Notes: generated from the letters alone by a model not told the origin. Shown: positions 1 to 7,561, counted from the first letter of the stretch. The stretch: 16,228 nt of DNA from DATMXS01 sp050260275 (GCA_050260275.1 JBLNBX010000020.1:1-16228), one strand, 5' to 3'. A program made the numbers and translations.

Positions 1-357
1 CGGCTCCTGGCCGGACTGCCGCCGGGCGAGCCACCGCGCGTGCGCATCCTCGATGAATCTCGTGAGCACGATTTCCTGAAGCGGCTTCAGCAAAACGCGG
101 ATCGGCGCGCCGGGCAATCGCTTGTGCAGCGGCAGCAAATCCTCGGGAGCCAGCAGGAAGACGTGCTCGGTCTCATCGGCGACGTCCGCAAAGGTTGGTA
201 TGTCGCTCAGTCCCGCAAGATCCCAGACGTAGAGGTCGGCTGCGGGGCGCTCGGCGCTCGAGCGGAACACCTCGAAAGTTACATTTGGCGTGCTGAGGGA
301 CGCCCGGTGAAACAGGCTATCGGTCTCTTCATCCCGCGAGATAACACAGACTTTCAT
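1..357 (-). CDS. CheY-like receiver domain protein, N-terminal part, cut by left window edge
   Basis: The minus strand is open from an ATG at 357 to the left edge, giving 119 residues beginning MKVCVISRDEETDSLFHRAS. The pattern fits a response-regulator receiver fold: a hydrophobic first strand followed by the acidic pair D9/E10, a putative phosphoacceptor D46 in ADLYVWDL, and a conserved-type lysine K91 in RVLLKPL. After about residue 95 the sequence becomes charged and helical (RFIEDAHARWLARR), as in a linker to an output domain. That domain, possibly a histidine kinase or DNA-binding module, lies outside the window, so the full function is unknown. A purine-rich GAGGGGG motif sits about eight bases before the ATG. 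The other strand also has a 144-codon open frame here (40-474), but only the minus-strand protein shows family motifs. The receiver call is by motif only, since overall similarity to typical receivers is low. Confidence 0.6.
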   Translation of the reverse strand, partial: MKVCVISRDEETDSLFHRASLSTPNVTFEVFRSSAERPAADLYVWDLAGLSDIPTFADVADETEHVFLLAPEDLLPLHKRLPGAPIRVLLKPLQEIVLTRFIEDAHARWLARRQSGQEP

Positions 358-612
358 CAAGCATCCCCCTCTGCCTCCGGACACACGCAAGTCCGCCGTT
401 GCCCGGACCACCAACACTCCCAGATTCCCAGGCGGGTGCGCCCTCAGAGACTTTGCGCGATTCGGAGTAATTAGAGCGTAATCGAAGGTACGGCTCGCCA
501 CAAGGGGGGAAATCCTCACAGGGCGGAGGGGTTCTCCCACTCCCCGGTGTGCAGGGGCCTTCGCCCGGAGAGTCGTACCGAACTATAGCTGTAAGCGTGT
601 TATGCGGCTAAC
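358..612. other. Intergenic region upstream of the receiver gene
   Basis: This 255-base gap separates the start of the minus-strand receiver gene from the end of the minus-strand deacetylase-like gene. It is the likely promoter and leader region of the receiver gene. Read on the minus strand, 587-582 gives TATAGT, a fair -10 match, but there is no convincing -35 at the right distance. An imperfect 10-base inverted repeat pairs 487-496 (GGTACGGCTC) with 570-579 (GAGTCGTACC), with one G-U-type mismatch. I see no gene here. Confidence 0.35.
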
Positions 613-1479
613 TCAATACGCCTCCAGCTCGTGCAGGTACCGCCACAGCCGGCTCCGGCGTGGGCCAAGATCCGAAATTTCAACCTCGTTTCTGGACGAA
701 TCGGACATTACTAACTTGCTGAGATGTCCAACTGTCTGAAAGCAACGAGACGAGGCGAAGCGGAATGCGTCCGGCAGCATCGGACGGATGGACGCCGCGG
801 TCGCGGCGTACGCCCTGGGACCGCCCTCGAAACTCCACGGCCCCGCGCCCGCGCACATCAGATTACCAGGCAGTTCCCGCACATCGGACATCGGGACCTC
901 TACTATCGGACCCGCTTCCGTTCGAACCACCACCGGCGTGTGCGGCATCCGACGCTCGCGCGAGTGGTTCAAACTGCTGTCGTACGCGAAGCCCTGCTCG
1001 GAGAGGATTCCGAGCGAGCCGGTTGTCCATCGCGACAACGCCAGTCCCGCCGTCCTATAGCCCGCGGCGGGCGCCCCCAAGGTGTCTTCGATCAGCCGCT
1101 TGAGGTCCGCCGCGGCCGTGCGAAACTCAGCCGGAGAGCTCCGGCCATGGCCGGGTTGAACCCGGCCGTGGCAGGCAACCTCGTGCCCCCGGCTTCGCAT
1201 CTCGCGCAGCAGGTCCGCCCGCTCTCTGGCCATGCCTGCGCACACGAAGAACGTCGCCCTTACGGCATGCTCGTCGAAAAGGTCCAGGAGATCGTGAACC
1301 GCGCGTGAGACGGCATCAGCGCGAGCCGTGCAGGCTTGATCCGAAGCACAATTGTCGGCGTCGACTGTGATTACCCAGGCCGGCGCCGGGGAGATGGCCG
1401 TTGCCGGGCAGGCTGCTGCCCCCACCCCGTCTTCCGCAGCGGCAAATGCATGCCGGCGTAATGCGCCGCCCCTCGACAT
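613..1479 (-). CDS. Polysaccharide deacetylase (NodB fold)-like protein, probably catalytically impaired
   Basis: This 288-residue protein belongs to the NodB/carbohydrate esterase 4 superfamily, in a form resembling the deacetylases of exopolysaccharide/exosortase loci. Recognisable blocks are VITVDADNC (36-44), RATFFVCAGMA (74-84), SRGHEVACHG (97-105), AGYRTAGLAL (139-148), GFAYDSSL (163-170) and PIVEVPMSD (191-199). The family normally reads VDxED in the first block and HGxxH in the second. Aligned without gaps, the metal-binding Asp becomes N43 and the second His becomes Q108, so zinc-dependent deacetylation looks unlikely. The C-terminal third (about 235-288) lacks the usual HPWE-type segment. 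The ATG at 1479 is the first start after an in-frame stop and has GGGAG only two bases upstream, so the unusual 35-residue N-terminal extension is uncertain. The gene lies 138 bases downstream of the LuxR-type gene on the same strand, so the two may share a transcript. It could also be a decaying gene. Confidence 0.6.
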   Translation of the reverse strand: MSRGGALRRHAFAAAEDGVGAAACPATAISPAPAWVITVDADNCASDQACTARADAVSRAVHDLLDLFDEHAVRATFFVCAGMARERADLLREMRSRGHEVACHGRVQPGHGRSSPAEFRTAAADLKRLIEDTLGAPAAGYRTAGLALSRWTTGSLGILSEQGFAYDSSLNHSRERRMPHTPVVVRTEAGPIVEVPMSDVRELPGNLMCAGAGPWSFEGGPRAYAATAASIRPMLPDAFRFASSRCFQTVGHLSKLVMSDSSRNEVEISDLGPRRSRLWRYLHELEAY

Positions 1480-1617
1480 AGCTCCCCATCGCTGTGCAAT
1501 CGGAAAGCCGTTTCACGATGCCTGGAGCCATGCGCGCGGGTGCCTCGGGCGGCCTGGCGTCGCCTGTCGCGAATTGTCCCCTTCGGCGTCTAATTTGACG
1601 GATCGTACAGGCCGTGT

Positions 1618-2319
1618 TCACGCCGCCGGAGTCGTCAGGTTGGATCCGACCAGATTCGTGCCCGCCTCGAACCGAGTATGAGCGTAGATTGCGGTAGCGC
1701 TCCGGTCCCTTACGCCTAACTTTGTGTGCAGCCGCCGCAAGTGCCAGCGGACGGTGGCCGGACTCACGCCCAACTCCAGTGCAATGGCCCTGTTAGTGTA
1801 GCCCCGGGCGATGAGCTGAAGGATATCGCCCTCGCGGCGGGTGAGGCTCGGCGATTGGGCGGCGGACCTGAACTGCTGGATCACCGACGTCAGAACCTGC
1901 CGCTTGAACCACATCTCGCCCCGGCTCAAAGCCGCGACCGCTTTCTTGACCAACGCCGCTGGCGCGGTCTCTTCGATGCAGCCCCAGCAGCCGAGTCTCG
2001 CCAGGCGAACGGCGTTTTCGTGCCCAACTGTCCTGCACACCGCCAGAATCTTGATGCCGTGGCCGGGCTTGCTGGCGCCTTCGAGGAACTCCGGCTCGCT
2101 CAGGTCGCTCTCGCCCACAATCAGAACGCACGGAGCGAACCTTCGCGCGTTTGCCAATACGACCGAGTGATTGCCTTCGACCGGCAGCAGTACGAACTCT
2201 GGATCTCGTGCAAACCGGCGCTTCAGGCCGGCCAAATCGCGCAGCCGCTGATTTGCCAGCAGGACCGTCACGACCGGTTTGCAGGCGAGCAGAGCCGCCA
2301 GCCCATTGGTATCAAGCAT
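1618..2319 (-). CDS. LuxR/NarL-type transcriptional regulator with degenerate receiver domain
   Basis: This 233-residue protein has the NarL/FixJ layout: a receiver-like domain (about 16-135) and a LuxR helix-turn-helix (about 157-213). The DNA-binding part is canonical, with LTRREGDILQLIARG, then TNRAIALELGVSPATVRWHL and HLRRLHTKLGVRDR. In the receiver, the usual acidic pair after the first strand is N23/Q24, the phosphoacceptor Asp position after the third strand falls at G69 (VLIVGESD), and the conserved Lys near the end falls at E116 or E117 (GCIEET). The overall fold pattern, including the ALSRGEMWF segment before the linker, is kept. It is therefore probably a phosphorylation-independent pseudo-receiver regulator. 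The ATG at 2319 is preceded by GAGGGGAAGG about seven bases upstream. It diverges from the PilZ gene and is followed by the deacetylase-like gene on the same strand. Its targets are unknown. Confidence 0.8.
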   Translation of the reverse strand: MLDTNGLAALLACKPVVTVLLANQRLRDLAGLKRRFARDPEFVLLPVEGNHSVVLANARRFAPCVLIVGESDLSEPEFLEGASKPGHGIKILAVCRTVGHENAVRLARLGCWGCIEETAPAALVKKAVAALSRGEMWFKRQVLTSVIQQFRSAAQSPSLTRREGDILQLIARGYTNRAIALELGVSPATVRWHLRRLHTKLGVRDRSATAIYAHTRFEAGTNLVGSNLTTPAA

Positions 2320-2419
2320 GCCCCGACCTTCCCCTCTGATTCAGTCCACCGCACCGCGCGGCAAGGCACGCGCGGCGCCTTGTACCAGCTTCGGTTAATG
2401 TCTGAATACCACTATTTTG

Positions 2420-2447
2420 ATCTTATTGCATGACAAGTCCGAAACAA
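2420..2447 (-). promoter_or_regulatory. Possible sigma-70-type promoter for the LuxR-type gene
   Basis: On the minus strand, TTGTTT (2447-2442) and TAAGAT (2425-2420) are 16 bases apart, about 100 bases upstream of the LuxR-type start at 2319. The matches to consensus are moderate (3/6 and 4/6), so this is only a candidate. Confidence 0.25.
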
Positions 2448-2545
2448 GTAAAAACACGCGTTGGCGGCCGGTTTCAGGTACCAGGTACGAGTGCGCCTGT
2501 GTGCGTACTGTGTAAGACGCCTTCTCCATCAGTTAACGAGTACTA

Positions 2546-2580
2546 AGCCCCGCCAGGCGACCGGGTGGCCCGGAGGGGCT
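2546..2580 (+). other. Nested hairpin upstream of the PilZ gene
   Basis: AGCCCC (2546-2551) pairs with GGGGCT (2575-2580), and inside it CCGGG (2561-2565) pairs with CCCGG (2569-2573) around a TGG loop. The element sits 43 bases before the proposed GTG start of the PilZ gene, in the likely leader. It lacks a T-run, so it is not a canonical terminator. I could not match it to a riboswitch consensus I know, including the c-di-GMP classes. Confidence 0.35.
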
Positions 2581-2623
2581 GAATCACTCCTTCTCCTGAC
2601 GCGAGCCATCCGGTAAGCTCTTC

Positions 2624-3001
2624 GTGGAGCCGCTTCACGTGAGATCAGATAGCGCCGCTGTGCGCCAAGAATGGGACCTGCCCGATGCGGAGCGCCGCCG
2701 GGCCAGGCGCTTCACCGCGGAGGACATGCCAGTCAGACTTGCGCTCATCGAAGGCGCGGGCGGCATGTTCAGGGCCCGCGAACTATCGGTCTTCGACATC
2801 AGTGCGCGTGGACTCTGCGCCCGAGCTCCGCTCGCGCTCGAACCGGGCTATGTGGGTCAGGTGGCTATGGCTCTGCTCGCCCCGAATTTCTCGCTGATCT
2901 TCGCCACAATCCGTGTCGTCTGGAGCCGGTGCGACGCGGGTGGATGTCTGATCGGCGCGGAGTTTCTCGAAAGCACGAGCGGACTGTTCGGGCCTTCCTA
3001 G
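2624..3001 (+). CDS. PilZ domain protein (probable c-di-GMP receptor)
   Basis: This is a small single-domain protein of about 125 residues. PilZ domains bind cyclic di-GMP and change the behaviour of a partner protein or process. The two ligand motifs are visible: the arginine cluster ERRRARRF (23-30), which contains RxxxR, and DISARG (58-63), matching D/NxSxxG. The rest follows the PilZ beta-barrel pattern, with a bulky VRLALIEG strand, LALEPGYVGQVAMALL, IRVVWSRC (96-103) and a closing LIGAEFLE (109-116). No other domain or membrane segment is present. The start is uncertain: GTG at 2624 gives the longest form, GTG at 2639 and 2660 are also possible, and none has a strong ribosome binding site. 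The gene diverges from the LuxR-type regulator and is followed 79 bases later by the isomerase-like gene on the same strand. The partner is not evident. Confidence 0.8.
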   Translation: MEPLHVRSDSAAVRQEWDLPDAERRRARRFTAEDMPVRLALIEGAGGMFRARELSVFDISARGLCARAPLALEPGYVGQVAMALLAPNFSLIFATIRVVWSRCDAGGCLIGAEFLESTSGLFGPS

Positions 3002-3080
3002 CTCACATCCGCCTGCGCCCCTCTTTCAGGACGACTGCAACTGACCGCTGTCTTCGCGCCATACTGTCTGGTGGTGAATC

Positions 3081-4037
3081 ATGTCTGAACCGACCAGAAG
3101 AGCCGTCCTCGGAACCCTCGCAGCAGCGGCGGGCGCGGCCGCGCAGTCGCGCGCCCGGAAGATCTGGCAGCCGAAGATCGGTGTAACGGCCCGGTACTCC
3201 GAGTCGAACATCGAGTTTCTCCGCAAGGAGGGCTTCACGAGCGTGCAACTTGGCGTTGAGCGTGGCACGCTCGATCCGGCCATGCCCGACGAGCGCATAG
3301 AGCGCATCCGGCAATCCGTGGCCGATGCCGGACTGTACATCTCCTCGCTGCTGATGATCCAGAATCACATCGCGCCCGAGCCATCCGCCCGCGAGCAGGC
3401 CATCAGTGAGTTCCGCGCCGCTATCCAGCTCACGGGCAGAATGGGCGTGCCGCATCTGGCGACGGTCTCTGGCACCATGCCCGGGCGGCCCTTGGCTGAG
3501 CAGGTGAAGGAGATCGTCCGCGTCTACACCGAGAACTATTTCCCGCTCTGCCAGCAGCACAAAGTTCGCATACTGTGGGAGCCCTGGGCTGGTGGACCGA
3601 ATATCGCTACGGGGCCTGTGGGGTACGAGGCGCTGTTCACGGCCTTCGGCAACTCGCCCTATATCGGGCTGCAGTACGATCCCTCGCACCTCGCATGGCA
3701 GATGATGGATCCCATACAGTGCGCGCGGGACTACGTTGACCGCATCTACGACGTCCATCTCAAGGACACGGAAATTATGTGGCCGGTGCTGCGCCGGACG
3801 GGCATCAATCCGCTCTCGCCCACACGATGGTGGCGCTTCCGCCTGCCCGGATTCGGCTGCGTGGACTGGAAGGCTTTCTTCACCGTTCTCATGGACGCCG
3901 GTTACCAGGGCGCGATGAACATCGAGCACGAAGACGAGCTGTACTATCCGCCCTACGATGGCGCGAATTTCACCGAGCCGTTCAAGACCGGGCTGCGCAT
4001 AGCCCACCGCTTCGTCCGGCAGTACGTGCCGGCGTAG
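3081..4037 (+). CDS. Tat-exported sugar phosphate isomerase/epimerase-family TIM-barrel protein
   Basis: This 318-residue protein resembles the xylose isomerase-like TIM barrels that isomerise or epimerise sugars or inositols using a divalent metal. The N-terminus TRRAVLGTLAAAAGAAA (5-21) looks like a twin-arginine signal with a short hydrophobic core, so export to the periplasm is likely. The barrel starts at KIGVTARYS (32-40). Probable metal ligands are E167 in ILWEPWAG, D200 and H203 in QYDPSH, H226 in YDVHLKD and E282 in MNIEHEDE, which match the family pattern. GFGCVDWKAFFTVLMDAGYQG (257-277) is the usual block before the last strand. The ATG at 3081 follows a GGTGGTGA stretch. The gene converges with the secreted protease at 4063, leaving 25 bases between them. 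Substrate is unknown. Exported members are common in acidobacteria and planctomycetes, usually in sugar utilisation, but no neighbour here confirms that role. Confidence 0.8.
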   Translation: MSEPTRRAVLGTLAAAAGAAAQSRARKIWQPKIGVTARYSESNIEFLRKEGFTSVQLGVERGTLDPAMPDERIERIRQSVADAGLYISSLLMIQNHIAPEPSAREQAISEFRAAIQLTGRMGVPHLATVSGTMPGRPLAEQVKEIVRVYTENYFPLCQQHKVRILWEPWAGGPNIATGPVGYEALFTAFGNSPYIGLQYDPSHLAWQMMDPIQCARDYVDRIYDVHLKDTEIMWPVLRRTGINPLSPTRWWRFRLPGFGCVDWKAFFTVLMDAGYQGAMNIEHEDELYYPPYDGANFTEPFKTGLRIAHRFVRQYVPA

Positions 4038-4062
4038 CCGCTCCGCATCAGGCCGGCGGCGA

Positions 4063-7000
4063 TCATCTCAGCGCGACTGTCACTGTATCCGGGCTGGATC
4101 TGCCCGCGACGCTGACAGTCAACGGCACGACGCCGGCCGGCGCGTTCTCGGGAACGATCACGTTTATCTGCGTGACTCCCGCCCACACCAGCCCGGCGAA
4201 GTCCACCTTCCCCGGGACGCCGCCAAACGTTACCACGGGCGGGGTGACCGGGTGTGGCCACTCGCCAGTCCCAGGCAGCCGCCCGTCCGGCCACGACGTG
4301 GCAACCTGGCCCTCGCCGGTGATGAAGATCGTCATGAAACTGCCGCGCCTGGCGGGGTTCTCGGTGGAGTTTAGCGAGTTGTCGTCGCCATTCACGGCCA
4401 CAGCCTGCCCGAAGCCGCTTGAGTTGGTTGTGAAAACGCCGGGTGCGGACGCCGCCACCTGCACCTCGATCTCGTTCGATGGAATGCCGTTGTACTCGAG
4501 CCGTATCTTCGTCGGGTTGTTGAGGGGCAGCCGAAGCCCCGTCGCCATGACGCGCGAGTAAGGGACTACGGCCGACACCTGCCCGCTCGAGGTGTGGATG
4601 ATGGGCGCGCGGACGTTGTCGAAGAACACCTCCGTCCCGGAAACGGATTGCGGCAGCCAGTCGCCTACGTACCAGCCCTCCTGCAACACGGACGGGCCGA
4701 GGTTTGTCCCGAAGAGCGTCACGATCTCTCCGGGCGCGATGGGTCCGCCGCGGAAGCTGGCCGCGTTCACGGTGCCTTCGACCTTGATGAACGGCGCCGG
4801 CTCATTCGATGCAGCCGCGTTCCACTCGCCGGCGGTCGTGGTCAGCGAACCACCCGAGCGGTCTATAGCCGTGACGCGAACGCTTGCCTGTCCCGAGAGG
4901 GACGGTTTGAACGTCAGCGGGAACCGCACGGAAACTGTGTTCTGCCAGTAGTGCGCGCGCACCGTAACGGGGTCGAGCCTGCAATTCGGCGTATCCATGA
5001 CCGAATCGCTGCCAAAACGGGAGGACACCTGGCCGCTTCCGCCGCTCAGCAGGAGCTCGCCCGGAGCCTGGTATGCGTAGGGGTGCGGCGGAGCCGCAGT
5101 GGCGATGCACGCCGCGCCATTCGCGGCGGTGAACTCAAGCCTGACGCTCGAGATGTCGGCGCCCCCGTTCACGTCCGTTACCGTCACCGTAAACACGCGC
5201 TGAAGACCAGTCCCATTCACGGGAGACACCGACAGTGCCGACGGAGCGGTGTTCGGCTCCACCCGCCACGTTCCGCCCTCCACCCAACCGCTTTCCAGTC
5301 CCGCTTTGTCCGTAGCCAGGGCGAAGATTTTCAGCTCCCTGGGGCCGGCTGCGAGCAGCCGTGCCGAGGCAGTCACGTACAGCGCGCTGCTGACTCCATC
5401 TCCGGCCAACTTGATGGACCAAACCCGCTCCAGGGCGCACTGTGAGTTCGAAAGCCTGTTCGCAAAATCGAGCGGCTGCGGCGCGGACCAGTTGCCCGCG
5501 TCATCGGCCAGCCGTACCGCGTTCGTGGAGGAGTCGTACTCCACCGCGCAACCGCCGGCAAGGCTGTTTTGCGCGCTCAAGTTGAACGCAACCTTTTGCA
5601 AATCGTCCAGGCCGTCGCGGTCCGAGTATCGGAACTGAAGGTCGGCGATCGGGCCAGAGCCTGAGGTGGTGACCACCTCGGCCGTAGGCGCCCACCCCGA
5701 GCCTGCCTGCGTGATAGTGAACGTCGCGGCTCCGACCGCTATCGTCCCCGTGCGCGACCGTCCGGTGCTGTTTTCCGCGAGCGTGTATCTCACCGAGCCC
5801 GATCCCTCACCCGTGGTTGCGGAATCTATGGTTATCCAGCCCGCCGAAGCCATCACGGTCCAACCGCAGCCCGCGGGGGCGGAGAAATCGACGGTGCCCG
5901 ATTCCCGGCCTGCACCGTGACTGCGCGACGACGCCGCCAGCGTGACGCACACGGACGCATAGAGGGCCTCTATCGTTATGCCGTCGTCACCCGGAGCGCC
6001 CACCCGGATGCTGCGCGAGGTGTAGCGGTCCACCCAGATGGTGTTGCCGCGCAGGGGCGCATCGAGAAAATCGTCCATCAGGGGTACTGATGCGGGCGTG
6101 AAGTCAACCAGCGCCGTGTAGCCGTTCTGGGGGCCGCCCGGTTGCATGATGCTGTCTTCGAGGTGGACCACCGCTGCGCTGTAGCGGAAGCCGGCGAGCG
6201 ACCAGGGCCAGGTGAGCGCGTAGGGGCTCAGGGGCTGGTGATACTCGAACCATAGCCAGTCGTTCGCTCCTGGTTGCCGGCGAACCTTGAGGGCCTTGAT
6301 GCCGGGCGCCTGGGATTCCACGGGCATGATGCGCTGCGAGCCGATGTCATCGATGACGGCGATTTCCGACTCGGTCAGCCAGCCGAGGCGGAGCTTATGC
6401 TGGGCGTTGTAGTGTCCCAGCCCGTTGCCCATTGCGTCGTACCAGTCGCCGTACTCGTAAGTGCCTCCCGCGTGTCCGGGAGGGCCGATCGCGTCCTCGC
6501 CGAAGTCGCGCGACCGGGAGTGGTTCAGGCCGAGGTTGTGGCCGCCTTCGTGCGCGGCCAGGAATACCGCCAGCTCGCGGTTCATGTATGACGGCGCCCA
6601 AATCCAGGCTGTCGAGGCGGTAAAGGAGCCATCGCCGAACGAAACCGTCCCGCAGCCTAGCGTGCCTCTGGCGGACCAGGAGCATCCGCCCGGCGGTTCG
6701 GGGAAGAAGATGAAGATCCGGTTGTAGTCCCGGAAGTTGATGTCTCGATCTGCGGCGCTGATGGCGGCGGCGCGCAATAGATTAGCGTCCTCGGGAGAGC
6801 AGCCGTAGGCGCGGTCCAGTTCATACGGGCCGAAGATGCCGCCCGAAGCCGAAGTCTTTCCGTAAGAGTTCTCGCGCCAGAAGCCATCGAGCGATGCGCC
6901 GGACGCTCCGAAGAAGTACTCGTGAAGCTGTGAGTTCGTGACCAATGGCGGAGGCGTGCCCGGAAAACTGACCAGGATGACGGCCACGCGCTGCTCGCCA

Positions 7001-7545
7001 TCCGGGCTGCAATTGAGCGCTGCGGCGGCGCTGGCGTAGACCGCCGCGCGCGAAGCGGCGACGCGAGAGCCGAGCCTGACGCCCTCGACGGACACGTACG
7101 CGCCGGTGGCGAGATTCGGAGGCTGCCCATCCGCAAAGTAGATCGCGAGGGGTCTGTCTGCCTGGAGCGTAACGACCACGCGAGCGGACGTGAAACCAGC
7201 TCCGTCCTCGACAGCGACTTCGGACGGGCCGGCCCAGGTTCCGCGCTGCTCCAGGCCGTCGGCGGCGCCCGGCACCATGGCGCTGAGCGCCTGAAGAGAG
7301 CTGTCGGGGAGAGCCAGCTCAAGCGCCCGCTTCGGATCCGTCTCAATGAGCGCTTGCAATGCCTGCGCTCTGGCGGAGATAGCGCCGTCGAGCGACGCCG
7401 ATGCCCGCGCGGGTGCGGCCTTGCCCGGTTCCGCCGTGAGCTGGAGCAGTTCCCGATTCAGCGCTAAGACGCGCTCCGAAAGCGTTTGCGCCGAGACCAC
7501 GGCCCCGGCGCACAGAAATAGCGCGCACAGACCCCCAACCCGCAT
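4063..7545 (-). CDS. Secreted M11/gametolysin-like zinc metalloprotease with BACON and TIGR03437-type C-terminal domain
   Basis: This 1160-residue exported protein starts with a Sec signal peptide (1-19, cleavage likely after VVSA). A helical pro-region follows to about 180. The catalytic zincin domain spans about 185-530. It contains HEGGHNLGLNH (332-342), matching HExxHxxGxxH with three zinc histidines and catalytic E333, and a Met-turn DAMG (370-373) preceded by YEYGDWY. This pattern is closest to peptidase family M11. A BACON-like domain (about 532-614) follows, with GCGWTVMASAGWITI and SRTGTIAVG...FTITQAG. Next come beta-rich Ig-like segments (about 615-915) and a TIGR03437-type C-terminal domain (about 925-1158) containing VNAASFRGGPIAPGEIVTLF and TQINVIVP. 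No LPXTG or PEP-CTERM anchor is visible. AGGAGG at 7559-7554 lies eight bases before the ATG and directly after the upstream kinase stop. Substrate is unknown, but an extracellular polymer or glycoprotein is plausible. Confidence 0.85.
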   Translation of the reverse strand: MRVGGLCALFLCAGAVVSAQTLSERVLALNRELLQLTAEPGKAAPARASASLDGAISARAQALQALIETDPKRALELALPDSSLQALSAMVPGAADGLEQRGTWAGPSEVAVEDGAGFTSARVVVTLQADRPLAIYFADGQPPNLATGAYVSVEGVRLGSRVAASRAAVYASAAAALNCSPDGEQRVAVILVSFPGTPPPLVTNSQLHEYFFGASGASLDGFWRENSYGKTSASGGIFGPYELDRAYGCSPEDANLLRAAAISAADRDINFRDYNRIFIFFPEPPGGCSWSARGTLGCGTVSFGDGSFTASTAWIWAPSYMNRELAVFLAAHEGGHNLGLNHSRSRDFGEDAIGPPGHAGGTYEYGDWYDAMGNGLGHYNAQHKLRLGWLTESEIAVIDDIGSQRIMPVESQAPGIKALKVRRQPGANDWLWFEYHQPLSPYALTWPWSLAGFRYSAAVVHLEDSIMQPGGPQNGYTALVDFTPASVPLMDDFLDAPLRGNTIWVDRYTSRSIRVGAPGDDGITIEALYASVCVTLAASSRSHGAGRESGTVDFSAPAGCGWTVMASAGWITIDSATTGEGSGSVRYTLAENSTGRSRTGTIAVGAATFTITQAGSGWAPTAEVVTTSGSGPIADLQFRYSDRDGLDDLQKVAFNLSAQNSLAGGCAVEYDSSTNAVRLADDAGNWSAPQPLDFANRLSNSQCALERVWSIKLAGDGVSSALYVTASARLLAAGPRELKIFALATDKAGLESGWVEGGTWRVEPNTAPSALSVSPVNGTGLQRVFTVTVTDVNGGADISSVRLEFTAANGAACIATAAPPHPYAYQAPGELLLSGGSGQVSSRFGSDSVMDTPNCRLDPVTVRAHYWQNTVSVRFPLTFKPSLSGQASVRVTAIDRSGGSLTTTAGEWNAAASNEPAPFIKVEGTVNAASFRGGPIAPGEIVTLFGTNLGPSVLQEGWYVGDWLPQSVSGTEVFFDNVRAPIIHTSSGQVSAVVPYSRVMATGLRLPLNNPTKIRLEYNGIPSNEIEVQVAASAPGVFTTNSSGFGQAVAVNGDDNSLNSTENPARRGSFMTIFITGEGQVATSWPDGRLPGTGEWPHPVTPPVVTFGGVPGKVDFAGLVWAGVTQINVIVPENAPAGVVPLTVSVAGRSSPDTVTVALR

Positions 7546-7561
7546 ACCCGTGCCCTCCTGT

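Larger units (their letters stand above)
2320..2623. other. Divergent intergenic region between LuxR-type and PilZ genes
   Basis: This 304-base gap lies between divergent genes. Its left part (about 2395-2455) is the most AT-rich stretch in the neighbourhood and probably holds promoters. Its middle has two near-tandem GGTAC-containing units (2478-2489) and a short GTACG/CGTAC inverted repeat (2485-2489 with 2504-2508). Its right part has a nested hairpin (2546-2580). I see no supported gene in it. Confidence 0.5.

Noticed and set aside
40..474. Plus-strand open frame of 144 codons at the left edge
   Set aside because: It is antisense to the receiver-like gene, has no recognisable motif and runs into the intergenic region. 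The minus-strand frame has the receiver residues.
1316..1621. Alternative-frame minus ORF overlapping the deacetylase N-terminus, considered as evidence of a frameshift
   Set aside because: Its translation shows no deacetylase motif, and the NodB blocks all lie in one frame, so no frameshift is needed.
2460..2623. Possible c-di-GMP or other known riboswitch upstream of the PilZ gene
   Set aside because: The hairpin is real, but the conserved core bases of the c-di-GMP-I, cobalamin, SAM and fluoride classes, as I know them, are not present.
3003..4007. Minus-strand open frame of 334 codons opposite the isomerase-like gene
   Set aside because: It has no family motifs, a composition typical of antisense GC-rich frames, and overlaps a gene with clear metal-site motifs.
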